A stretch of DNA of 32,742 nt. Origin: Terriglobus albidus (lineage in GTDB: Bacteria > Acidobacteriota > Terriglobia > Terriglobales > Acidobacteriaceae). The first letter of the stretch is position 1. Each line of letters begins with the position of its first letter. Positions 6,908 to 14,378 of the stretch are shown here, one piece after another. The position numbers and the translations under genes were made by a program. Location: assembly GCF_025685425.1 (NCBI RefSeq), contig NZ_JAGTAS010000037.1, positions 1 through 32,742 of the forward strand, in the 5' to 3' direction. Under the pieces are notes generated by a model that saw nothing but the letters and a program-made list of their open reading frames with translations, ran no database searches and was not told where the DNA came from.

Positions 6908-8305
6908 ATGGCTGAATACTCAATCTTGCAGGTGCCGGTGCGAGGAATCTTTCGCTCATTATCGATGGGCGTAAAGCTGATCCTGATCTGTTTTCTGGCG
7001 TTGTTCATGACCATACCGTCGTTCTTTGTTGAGGGGCTTGTCAGAGAACGTACGAACCGTGCGAAGGAGGTCGCCAACGAGATCGGCAATGGCGTTGGCG
7101 GATCGCAGACCTTTCTCGGACCGACGCTTGCGATCCCCTATACAGCTCCAGGTTCGTTGCCATCAGCTCCTTTGGAACGAGGGACGTATTTTGTCTTCCC
7201 CGCGGATGGAAACGCGGCGATTAAAACGGCCACGGAGGAGCGCCATCGTTCGCTGTTCCGAGTGCCGGTCTTTCAGGCTGATCTGGTCTTCGACGCGAAC
7301 TTCGACCTGACGGGCGTTCCGGCGGCCCTGCCGAAGGACGGGACGCTGCACTGGGATGGAGCTGAGATTCTTGTGGGCGTAAGCGATCCGCGCGGTGCTT
7401 TAGCTGACGCGGTGCTTACGTCCGATGCCGGAACCGTGACGCTCACGCCTGCAAAGACGATCGATAGTGTCGTCATGGGAGAACAGAAGGAGCAGCAGAA
7501 ACTCTCGCTCATTGGAGCGCAGGCCGGCGAGCAGGCGAAGCCCGGAAGCAAATTCCACGTGAAGTCTGTCCTTAGGTTCTCCGGCGCCAACCGGATTGCC
7601 GTTCTTGCCTATGGCAAGACAACTCACCTCACAGCGCAGGGGGACTGGCGCACTCCCGGTTTTGACGGCGGTATTCCACCGGTCACCAGAAACCTCACCG
7701 AGCAGGGATATACCGCCGCCTGGTCCGTGCCTTTCATCGCCCGCAACGTACGCTCTGAAGGGGCAGGAAACATCCTGGCTTCGCTCGACACAACCAGCCT
7801 GGGAATCTCATTTGTAGAAGTCGCAGACCCCTATCAGTCGGTCGACCGGTCGCTGAAATACGCACTTCTCTTTCTCGGTATGGTCTTCCTCTCCTACTTC
7901 GTCTTTGAAGCGACGACGCGCAAGAGCGTACACCCTGCGCAGTATGTACTGGTTGGCATCGCACAGCTTATCTTCTATCTGCTGCTGCTTTCATTTGCGG
8001 AACGTATCGGCTTCAACTACGGATTTTTGATTGCAGGCGCCGCTACGGTGGGGTTGCTGTCCATCAATGCCGCATGGATCTTTGAGAGCCGGTTACAGGG
8101 CGTGCGGGCGCTCGCTATCTTCTCGCTGCTGTACACGATGATCTATCTGTTGCTGACGCTGGAGGACAATGCGCTCCTGGTGGGCTCGGTTGCCAGCTTC
8201 CTCGTCGTAGCGGCTGCGATGTACTTCACGCGGACGATCGACTGGTCTGGATCGGTGTCCGGCGCATCAGGCCCTGTGCCGGTCAATCAGGAAGGCACGC
8301 GATGA
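6908..8305 (+). CDS. creD: CreD-family inner membrane protein
   Basis: A 465-residue member of the CreD family (PF06123). The N-terminal membrane helix (SMGVKLILICFLALFMTIP) is followed by the family stretch FVEGLVRERTNRAKEVANEI. A large periplasmic domain with FLGPTLAIPY comes next. From about residue 310 onward there are five or six membrane helices, starting at KYALLFLGMVFLSYFVFEAT. I chose ATG at 6908, which follows AAGGAGAGAAATCG, over an in-frame GTG 24 nt earlier that lacks a Shine-Dalgarno. CreD is linked to beta-lactam and envelope stress in some gammaproteobacteria, but its biochemical role is unclear. Here it follows a winged-helix regulator and an operator, and overlaps a prenyltransferase gene by 4 nt. 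Confidence 0.9.
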   Translation: MAEYSILQVPVRGIFRSLSMGVKLILICFLALFMTIPSFFVEGLVRERTNRAKEVANEIGNGVGGSQTFLGPTLAIPYTAPGSLPSAPLERGTYFVFPADGNAAIKTATEERHRSLFRVPVFQADLVFDANFDLTGVPAALPKDGTLHWDGAEILVGVSDPRGALADAVLTSDAGTVTLTPAKTIDSVVMGEQKEQQKLSLIGAQAGEQAKPGSKFHVKSVLRFSGANRIAVLAYGKTTHLTAQGDWRTPGFDGGIPPVTRNLTEQGYTAAWSVPFIARNVRSEGAGNILASLDTTSLGISFVEVADPYQSVDRSLKYALLFLGMVFLSYFVFEATTRKSVHPAQYVLVGIAQLIFYLLLLSFAERIGFNYGFLIAGAATVGLLSINAAWIFESRLQGVRALAIFSLLYTMIYLLLTLEDNALLVGSVASFLVVAAAMYFTRTIDWSGSVSGASGPVPVNQEGTR

Positions 8306-9060
8306 CACACGAGGGACTGCATGTCGCCATCATCATGGATGGTAACGGCCGGTGGGCGACGCGGCGCGGGTTACCTCGCGTCGCCGGCCACCGTGCCGGG
8401 GTGGCTACGATCCGGCGTATTGTCGATCGCGCGCTGGATCATGGGATCGCCCGCCTTACGTTGTATGCCTTCTCGTCGGATAACTGGAGACGGCCAACCG
8501 CAGAGGTACAAGGTGTCTTCTGGCTGCTGCGAGCGTTTCTGAGGCTCGAAACGAATCGGCTTCAACAGCGAGGCGTACGGTTGCAGGCGATTGGCCGGCG
8601 TGACCGCTTAGCACCGATCGTTCGCGAGGCAATGGAAAAGGCCGAGATGTTGACGGCAGCGGGAGATCGTCTCGACCTCTGTGTGGCGATCGACTACTCC
8701 TCAAGGGAGACGATTGCACGGGCCGCGGCGGGAATGACGCTATCCGCAGACGAAGCCTCGCTTCAGCCGATACTGTCCCAGCGCCTCATGCGCAACAACA
8801 GTGACGTGGACCTTCTGATTCGTACCGGAGGAGAAAAACGGCTCTCTGACTTCCTTCTATGGGAGTCTGCCTATGCGGAGCTGTACTTTACCGATTGCAT
8901 GTGGCCCGACTTCGACGAGGTTGAATTCGATGCAGCCCTGGCGGAGTTCTATCGCAGGGACCGCCGTTTTGGTGGCCTCTCCGTGGCCTCACCCAGCACA
9001 GCGGTATCGACGCATTCGACTTTTGCCCTGAGTCTGACAGGAGTTCATGACGCACGCTGA
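8302..9060 (+). CDS. uppS: UppS-family cis-prenyltransferase (undecaprenyl diphosphate synthase)
   Basis: A 252-residue cis-prenyltransferase that would condense isopentenyl diphosphate units into the C55 lipid carrier for wall polymers. Visible signatures are IIMDGNGRWA with catalytic Asp13, HRAGVATIRRIV, LTLYAFSSDNWRRP, and the C-terminal RTGGEKRLSDFLLWESAYAE followed by WPDFDEVEF. The last 25 or so residues, after RRFGG, are not conserved. The ATG overlaps the creD stop (ATGA), so the genes are coupled, and AGGAAGG precedes it. The housekeeping uppS usually sits with cdsA or other wall genes, so this copy in a creD operon may be a second paralogue. That is inference, because the rest of the genome is not visible. 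Confidence 0.92.
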   Translation: MTHEGLHVAIIMDGNGRWATRRGLPRVAGHRAGVATIRRIVDRALDHGIARLTLYAFSSDNWRRPTAEVQGVFWLLRAFLRLETNRLQQRGVRLQAIGRRDRLAPIVREAMEKAEMLTAAGDRLDLCVAIDYSSRETIARAAAGMTLSADEASLQPILSQRLMRNNSDVDLLIRTGGEKRLSDFLLWESAYAELYFTDCMWPDFDEVEFDAALAEFYRRDRRFGGLSVASPSTAVSTHSTFALSLTGVHDAR

Positions 9061-9547
9061 GGCTCTTCGCCGCATCCGATTCTGGCTCGTTTTCTTCATC
9101 ATTGGACTGGTTCTCAGCGGCGTCACTGCCTTTCCACTGAAGACCGAGCTGGACTGGCTTGCTGCCGGCCTGCATCATTCATGGATTCAACCAGCCGCGG
9201 CATCCACGCATCTGCTGCCGTGGATCGACCGTGTGCAACAGGCATTGACGGTGACAAGTTCCAGATATCCGTTTCTGGCCTACGGAACAGACTGGTTGGC
9301 ATTCGCGCACCTCGTTATCGCCATTGCCTTTGTTGGGCCGTACGTTGATCCCGTCCGTAACAAGTGGGTGATCACCTTCGGTCTCATCGCCTGCGCGGCA
9401 GTGATTCCCCTCGCCTTGATCGCCGGACAGGTGCGGGGGATTCCGTTTGGCTGGAGGATGATCGACTGCAGTTTCGGTATTTTCGGAGCCATTCCGCTTC
9501 TGCGGTGCAAGCAACTCATCCAAGCGATCGAGTTGGGGAAGCGGTAG
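9047..9547 (+). CDS. Hypothetical four-helix membrane protein, end of creD-uppS operon
   Basis: A 166-residue protein with about four predicted membrane helices: FWLVFFIIGLVLSGVTAF, WLAFAHLVIAIAFVGPYV, WVITFGLIACAAVIPLALIA, and a weaker one near DCSFGIFGAIPLL. The loop between helices 1 and 2 is long and histidine-containing (GLHHSW). I do not recognise the family. The ATG follows AGGAG at short spacing and overlaps the end of uppS by 14 nt, so the protein belongs to the same operon and may act in the envelope. No terminator is evident after it. Confidence 0.8.
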   Translation: MTHAEALRRIRFWLVFFIIGLVLSGVTAFPLKTELDWLAAGLHHSWIQPAAASTHLLPWIDRVQQALTVTSSRYPFLAYGTDWLAFAHLVIAIAFVGPYVDPVRNKWVITFGLIACAAVIPLALIAGQVRGIPFGWRMIDCSFGIFGAIPLLRCKQLIQAIELGKR

Positions 9548-9647
9548 GACAGCGAATTTGATTCCGGTGTTCAGAAAGACTTGCCTGAGCGCCAATTCTT
9601 AGATACTTGTGGATAGGGCCGCAACTGAGCCGGTTGTCCATATCAAG

Positions 9648-10625
9648 ATGCCAAACGTTCAGCTTTACGCACCATCGATTGTTCTCGAGTGGGAGAATGT
9701 GAAAGCAAGCGGTATCGCTCGCGTCACACGTGCTCTTGGTGAAGTCAGCCTCCAACTCAAGGAAGTTCAGAATGAGCTACGCGGACCGGCCGAGCTCATT
9801 GTCTGCTATGAAGAATGTGTGATCTCCGGCATGGCTCTGCGCTCTCTACTGGAACGTGCTGCAGCACCTGGTGGATGGCAGTGTTCTGTGATTACTGTGC
9901 CTGTGCCCTCTGGCACGCACTACTACGAGAAGAAGAACGCCGGTGCGCGAGCATCCAGCAATGACATCGTGCTGTTCCTGGACTCCGATCTGTTGCCTGA
10001 TCCTGGCTGGCTGCGGAACATGCTTACCGTCTTCAACGACTGGTCTGTGTCGGCAATTATCGGAGCGACTCATCTCGACCACGCCACGCCTTATGAAATG
10101 GCCGTAGCTCTGTTCTGGATCTTCGATCCGGCGACGCATGGACGCGGCATTCAGCCGTTGCGGCTCATTACGGCTAATAATCTGGCATTTCGCCGCGCGC
10201 TCTTCATGCGCTTTCCCTACCCATCTCATCCTGTGTTTCGAGGCCAGTGCGGTCATCATGCCAAAACATTGATGGCGGCAGGGATTCTTCTGGAAAGACA
10301 TACGGATGCGCGCGCATCGCATCCACCCCCGGCAGGATTTGCGGGATTCATTCGGCGCGCCTGGGCGGCCGGTAAAGATGAATGCTTCTATCAGAGCCTG
10401 GAAAGACGGGTCTCTCCTATGTCCGCTTTTCGCCAGTGGCAGCACGACCTCGGCGTGGTTAGGCGGCGCATGCAGGAGCGGTGCATTCTGCTGCGGCCGA
10501 CCCCCGTCGGCCAGGCACTCGGCTGGCTATTGGGATGGGTATACTACTCCATCAAGGCGGCTGGGTTCCTAACGTCGGCTTCTTGTCGAGAAACCAAGAC
10601 CGCCGGCCAGCGGCTAACGGTCTGA
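9648..10625 (+). CDS. Family 2-like glycosyltransferase
   Basis: A 325-residue GT-A fold glycosyltransferase resembling GT2. An N-terminal strand (LIVCYEECV) is followed by the nucleotide-sugar region GTHYYEKKNAGARASSNDIV and the metal-binding DxD motif FLDSDLLPDPGWLRN. An acceptor segment (LRLITANNLAFRRALF) and a hydrophobic patch near the C-terminus (LGWLLGWVYYSIKAAGFL) follow. Neither start candidate has a clear Shine-Dalgarno. ATG at 9648 gives MPNVQLYAPSIVLEW, while GTG at 9609 would add 13 residues. The gene converges on the lasso-peptide operon with 13 bp between its stop and that operon's terminator. A role in decorating the peptide is possible but unproven. Confidence 0.8.
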   Translation: MPNVQLYAPSIVLEWENVKASGIARVTRALGEVSLQLKEVQNELRGPAELIVCYEECVISGMALRSLLERAAAPGGWQCSVITVPVPSGTHYYEKKNAGARASSNDIVLFLDSDLLPDPGWLRNMLTVFNDWSVSAIIGATHLDHATPYEMAVALFWIFDPATHGRGIQPLRLITANNLAFRRALFMRFPYPSHPVFRGQCGHHAKTLMAAGILLERHTDARASHPPPAGFAGFIRRAWAAGKDECFYQSLERRVSPMSAFRQWQHDLGVVRRRMQERCILLRPTPVGQALGWLLGWVYYSIKAAGFLTSASCRETKTAGQRLTV

Positions 10626-10638
10626 ATTTTGGCACAGG

Positions 10639-10668
10639 AAAAAGCGTCATCACAAAGGTAGTGACGCT
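10639..10668 (-). terminator. Intrinsic terminator of the lasso-peptide operon
   Basis: On the minus strand AGCGTCA (10668-10662), a 12-nt loop, TGACGCT (10649-10643) and then TTTT (10642-10639). It lies about 34 bp after the precursor stop codon. There is no T-tract on the plus strand, so it serves the lasso operon and not the convergent glycosyltransferase gene. Confidence 0.75.
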
Positions 10669-10701
10669 CTGCACTATCTATCGAAGAACTGCCGGATCTA
10701 G

Positions 10702-10869
10702 CTACGACGCGCAGGTGGTACCATCGGCGGAAGCAGACGCATGTCCGAGCAGGGTTGCCACAGAGACCTCGGCTACTTTAGCAGCCGGTTTGATCCATTC
10801 ACGCAGAGCAGGAGTCCGCTCCTGATTGAGGCCGGTGGGGGATGCATGAAGGTTTACTTCAGGGTTCAT
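10702..10869 (-). CDS. Lasso peptide precursor (A), likely C-terminally phosphorylated
   Basis: A 55-codon gene overlapping the 3' end of the kinase gene by 11 nt, with AGGAG 10 nt before its ATG. The leader holds W25-x-x-P28, a form of the YxxP motif bound by PqqD-like RREs, and Thr39 just before the cleavage region (SVATLLG). The probable core is GHASASADGTTCAS (42-55). Gly42 would bond to Asp49, giving an 8-residue ring. If Thr39 is the canonical -2 residue, the core starts at Leu41 with a 9-residue ring to the same Asp. The peptide ends in Ser55, the residue type that paeninodin-like kinases phosphorylate. The tail is only six residues long and has no bulky plug. Cys53 is the sole cysteine. 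Position last in the operon and before the terminator supports the call. Confidence 0.8.
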   Translation of the reverse strand: MNPEVNLHASPTGLNQERTPALREWIKPAAKVAEVSVATLLGHASASADGTTCAS

Positions 10870-11737
10870 CGGTTGTGGTCTCCTGAGAAATCGATGCAGC
10901 GATTCTACGGCCTACGGTATCTATAAGCAATGTTGCTCTGTCATAGACAGAAGAATCGCTTCGTAAGATGAAAATCTCCGCCGTTGAGGATATCTGGGCG
11001 ACGGTTCTCAGGTGACCTTCCTGGCATCCCAGCGCTTTCAGGTAATTCGGTTTGTACGTATTGGCAGTCACAAGCGCAAGTCTCTCGGGACCACGCACCG
11101 GCAGCACGCATTGTGGAATGCCTCGCTCCAGCAAAAAGACAGCTCGGAGCGGAAGCGGCCCACCGGCTGTTTCGATGGGAAAAAGATACTTATCACGCTC
11201 TCCAGGGAGTGGATTCAAAGTTCCGGTATCGATGTCGAGTCGCTCGCATGCATCGCGCCACAATTTGAGTCCGGCTTTGCTGGGCCATGCCATCACCTGC
11301 GTCCGTTCTACATAGAGGGGTGTCACGTCGTCGCCCAGCAGGGACCATCCGCGTCTGACTAGTTCTGCCGCCAGAGTCGACTTTCCTGCTCCGGAGTGTC
11401 CGGCGACCGCAACTGCGTATCCAGCGGCAGGTGGCGTCAGACAGGCCGCATGCAGCGGCACGCCCCCGCGTTGATGGACCAGGGTTGCGCGTGCCGCTCC
11501 GGTAAGGTACTGGTCCACAGCGATTGGATCCGCGCCTTCGTCCCAGGCTACTTCGATGAGATCTCCGTTGGTGATGCGAAAGCGCGCGACTCCGGGAACG
11601 GTGTGCACCAGGGCGCCTGGTCGTGCGATGGACCAGCCGCCGCACTGCACTGCGCCGTCCAACGTTTCTGGAAGCGTAGGGACTCTTCGTATCTCCGCGC
11701 CTGGGACTCCTGCGACAATATCTCCCCGCGGTTTCAA
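10859..11737 (-). CDS. HPr kinase-like lasso precursor peptide kinase
   Basis: A 292-residue protein with an HprK-like C-terminal kinase core. His96 lies in VPLHAACL, the Walker A motif is GHSGAGKST (113-121) and the acidic pair is LLGDD (Asp136, Asp137). Similar kinases in lasso clusters (paeninodin type) phosphorylate the C-terminal serine of the precursor peptide. The start is TTG at 11737, seven bases after the cyclase stop, with CAGGAG inside the cyclase's last codons as Shine-Dalgarno. The precursor gene starts within its last codons. This gene order (B2, C, kinase, A) makes the precursor its natural substrate. It is not the phosphotransfer-system HprK itself: the N-terminal part differs and no ptsH is nearby. 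Confidence 0.88.
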   Translation of the reverse strand: MKPRGDIVAGVPGAEIRRVPTLPETLDGAVQCGGWSIARPGALVHTVPGVARFRITNGDLIEVAWDEGADPIAVDQYLTGAARATLVHQRGGVPLHAACLTPPAAGYAVAVAGHSGAGKSTLAAELVRRGWSLLGDDVTPLYVERTQVMAWPSKAGLKLWRDACERLDIDTGTLNPLPGERDKYLFPIETAGGPLPLRAVFLLERGIPQCVLPVRGPERLALVTANTYKPNYLKALGCQEGHLRTVAQISSTAEIFILRSDSSVYDRATLLIDTVGRRIAASISQETTTDEP

Positions 11738-11744
11738 AGTAACG

Positions 11745-13601
11745 TTACTCCTGTTTCAGCAGAAAAAGTCCTGCATCCATGACACGGTCAACGGGTGCGG
11801 TTAGTTCCGGCGACCGATTTCCGGCTCCTATCCGATCGAATATTCCAGCGAGTTCCTGAAAATTGAAGAGCTCACGGCAAACCGCGGACTGCTGCATACG
11901 TTCCGCCAGAGAGCGATAACGCGCTAGCGCAACGGCCATTGCCGCAGAGTAGTCCGCCGCCTGTGATCCTCGCTGTGTCCGCAGCCGGATCTCTTCCGGC
12001 AGTCGCCTGCGTCCCAGAGCCCGGGCCAGGCCACGCGATCTTCCTTCCTGCAGAAATGCCACCAGAGGGAATGAGAGCAGAAGTTCCAGCAGGCGTTTGT
12101 CTGCGAGTGGATCGCGCCATTCAGATCCCCACATCGCAAGCGTATCGGCGGCCCAGGGGAAGGCCGGCAGGGTCGCGCTGCGGCTTGCCGCTGCGCGCGT
12201 ACCAGGGGTTGGGCGTCTGGGATGTATCAGCGCGCGGTAGCGTCGTTGAAATGAGTTGGACGTCAGTGAAAGAACCGCAAGGTCAGATCTGTTGACGGCT
12301 GGAAAGAGTTGCCTGATCGCGGGTGGCAAGACTCCGGCGCGAAGGGTCTTCCATATCGGCGAACCCTGACCTTGTCTAAGCTCCCTCGCAGATCGCCATG
12401 CGTGCAGAAAGCGTCCTCCCCTCAGCAACTCGATATTGGCTCCGGCCCCTGAGTAGCTAATGCTGAAGTTTCCACGAGCGCCGACCAGCATGACTCCTTC
12501 ACCAGCGGTTTTGTGAATGGCATCCATCCATAGGTGGTTGGCGCCGTTCCGTACCGGTGTGGCGGAGGTGGCATGAATCTCCGGCAATAGATCGAGTGCA
12601 ATCCGTCCATCACCACGTATGACGAAATGTTCGATGTTCGAATGCATGGCTGCGGTCAACGAAGCACACGCTGCATCGTCGGCATCCCAGCCCCGCCGCT
12701 CAAAGACCGGGACGCCATTTGCTGGCGCTGCCGTGAACGCTTTCAGAGTTTTACCCTGAGCCCGAAGCAACATGGCCGCCGTCGCGGAGACCAGGCCGGA
12801 ATCCAATCCCCCGCTCAGGTTGGCGCTGATGGGCTGAGCCGAGCGCAGGCAGCATGCCACCGCCCGGTCAAAGGCTTCGCGCGCCGCAGCGACATATTCC
12901 TCGGAGCGGAGATATCGTGTGGCGTGAGTTGACGGCTGCCACCATCGGGAAGTCGTAACTTCGCCGTTGCGCCAACGGAGGCAAGATCCTCCTTCGACGC
13001 GATGTATGCGGCGAAACGGCGTTCTCCCCTGGATGTAACGTGCTTCGGCTGAAAGTCCGAGTAGGACCTCATCCACGCCGCCATGTTCTTCAGACTGGGC
13101 CAGGGCTGCCAGTTGAGAACATATCGCCAGTCTCCTGTCGTTTACAACGAAGTAGAGCCGATAGTGTCCGATGTGGTCGACAGCCGCATAGACACTATCC
13201 GTCTCCCCCATGTAGGCGGCGAAGGCGTAGTCTCCGGCGAGATGCTGGTGTATCTCTTCTCCCCAACGCTGCCACGCGGCAAACAGCAGACTGGAGTCAG
13301 CGACGCCGCTGCGCTTGGGCATATCCAGCTTGGGCAACAGCTCCTCGCGGTTGTCCAGTCGGGCCTGGCAGACAAACAGTGTGCGGCCGTCGTGCGACCG
13401 TAGTGGTTGCACGTCGTATTGATCTTCAGGAAGCAAGCCGGGTGCGCGGGCGGCGGCGACTGCATCGTGCCGCGTGACGGAAGGGCCCGGTGGCACAGTC
13501 CGCAGAGGGCCGGCACTCGCCGGTCCGCGCATGCGGACGGCGAGGCGCACGACCTCTTCCTGGGTCGTGCCTTTGTGCTGATCGACAATCAGCGCGAACA
13601 T
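11745..13601 (-). CDS. Lasso peptide cyclase, asparagine synthase-like (C)
   Basis: A 618-residue asparagine synthase homologue. The N-terminal glutaminase-like domain (about 1-200) begins MFALIVDQ and lacks the catalytic Cys2 of true asparagine synthases. The C-terminal synthetase domain has the ATP-binding PP-loop SGGLDSG (263-269). In lasso clusters this enzyme adenylates the side-chain carboxyl of the ring Asp/Glu and joins it to the core N-terminus. Loss of Cys2 fits, because no glutamine-derived ammonia is needed. The ATG overlaps the end of B2 by 13 nt, and the kinase follows after 7 nt, so the genes are co-transcribed. General asparagine synthase is an alternative, but the B2 neighbour and the precursor argue against it. 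Confidence 0.9.
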   Translation of the reverse strand: MFALIVDQHKGTTQEEVVRLAVRMRGPASAGPLRTVPPGPSVTRHDAVAAARAPGLLPEDQYDVQPLRSHDGRTLFVCQARLDNREELLPKLDMPKRSGVADSSLLFAAWQRWGEEIHQHLAGDYAFAAYMGETDSVYAAVDHIGHYRLYFVVNDRRLAICSQLAALAQSEEHGGVDEVLLGLSAEARYIQGRTPFRRIHRVEGGSCLRWRNGEVTTSRWWQPSTHATRYLRSEEYVAAAREAFDRAVACCLRSAQPISANLSGGLDSGLVSATAAMLLRAQGKTLKAFTAAPANGVPVFERRGWDADDAACASLTAAMHSNIEHFVIRGDGRIALDLLPEIHATSATPVRNGANHLWMDAIHKTAGEGVMLVGARGNFSISYSGAGANIELLRGGRFLHAWRSARELRQGQGSPIWKTLRAGVLPPAIRQLFPAVNRSDLAVLSLTSNSFQRRYRALIHPRRPTPGTRAAASRSATLPAFPWAADTLAMWGSEWRDPLADKRLLELLLSFPLVAFLQEGRSRGLARALGRRRLPEEIRLRTQRGSQAADYSAAMAVALARYRSLAERMQQSAVCRELFNFQELAGIFDRIGAGNRSPELTAPVDRVMDAGLFLLKQE

Positions 13602-14041
13602 TCGTCTTGCCCTCCGTCGTTGCGGAAGTGATAGATCGGCGCATATCGCCCCATTTCGCTACGTCCGGTAACGACGATGCCGGCGGCTTCGAGCCAGGCA
13701 TGAGCATTCACCGTCGTACCGGCCGTGGGCAATACCGCCAGCGTCAGGCATGAGGCGACTTGCCGCCGTGCAAGGACGCGTTGTGCGGCAATCGCCCGCA
13801 TCAGGCAGGTCGGTCTCCATGGGATGCGGCGTAGGATGCCACCCATGGCTTCCCGCACCTGGCGAACGATCTCTGGCTGCCTGCCGGGCGCACACTGTTC
13901 ACTTATGGGGGACTGCAGGGTGGCGGCTGTTCTATCGAAGGGCCGGTGGAGGATCATATGTCGCGCGCGGAGCAGTTCGAGAGCACACTCGCCCATCAGA
14001 CACACACGTCTCAGGCGTTTTTGGAGGGATTGCGCGTTCAA
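13589..14041 (-). CDS. Lasso peptide leader protease, transglutaminase-like (B2)
   Basis: A 150-residue stand-alone B2 protein. The catalytic cysteine is in RPTCLMRAIAAQRVLAR (Cys79) and the catalytic histidine in NAHAWLEAAG (His114). The acidic third residue is not obvious. The length matches split B2 proteins, which lack the RRE found in fused McjB enzymes, and a PqqD-like RRE is encoded next door. The start is TTG at 14041, supported by AGGAGA six bases upstream; the first in-frame ATG lies 15 codons later. It is the first gene of the B2-cyclase-kinase-precursor operon. It would cut the leader peptide from the core so that the cyclase can close the ring. Confidence 0.9.
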   Translation of the reverse strand: MNAQSLQKRLRRVCLMGECALELLRARHMILHRPFDRTAATLQSPISEQCAPGRQPEIVRQVREAMGGILRRIPWRPTCLMRAIAAQRVLARRQVASCLTLAVLPTAGTTVNAHAWLEAAGIVVTGRSEMGRYAPIYHFRNDGGQDECSR

Positions 14042-14102
14042 GAAAATCTCCTGCTACAGTCTATGAGAAACATCTTCGGCTGTTTCCGTCACGCAGATTC
14101 TT

Positions 14103-14378
14103 ATGGTTCAGACTTTTCCCATTTTCAAACGCTCCGCTGAGGTCGTTGCCGCTCACGTTGACGATAAGTCACTTCTTTTGCACATCACGGATTGGGTGTA
14201 CCTGGAACTTAATGAGAGCGGCAGCCGCATCTGGGAACTGCTCGGCGACGGGCGTACTCTGGATGACCTGGTCGGCGATCTATGCCGCGAATTCAAGGTC
14301 GATGCCCAAACCTGCTCCGCCGATACATCGGAGCTGCTTGAGATGCTCGAAGCCAAACGCTTTATCCAGCGTGGTTAG
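14103..14378 (+). CDS. PqqD-like RiPP recognition element protein (lasso B1)
   Basis: A 91-residue PqqD-family protein. An N-terminal three-stranded sheet (LLLHITDWVYLELNESGSRI) is followed by a winged-helix part (WELLGDG, then LDDLVGDLCREFKVDA). In split lasso systems this protein binds the leader peptide and delivers it to the B2 protease. It is divergent from B2 with a 61-bp gap, and its last 17 bases overlap the 3' end of the convergent GT17-like gene. This is unusual, since B1 normally lies in the same operon just before B2. The ATG has no clear Shine-Dalgarno. RRE identity is firm from the fold pattern; the assignment to this peptide rests on the neighbours. Confidence 0.88.
   Translation: MVQTFPIFKRSAEVVAAHVDDKSLLLHITDWVYLELNESGSRIWELLGDGRTLDDLVGDLCREFKVDAQTCSADTSELLEMLEAKRFIQRG

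Noticed and set aside
11738-11752. AGTAACGTTACT palindrome between cyclase and kinase
   Set aside because: Its bases are the cyclase stop region and the kinase leader. It is too short and too constrained to call an operator.
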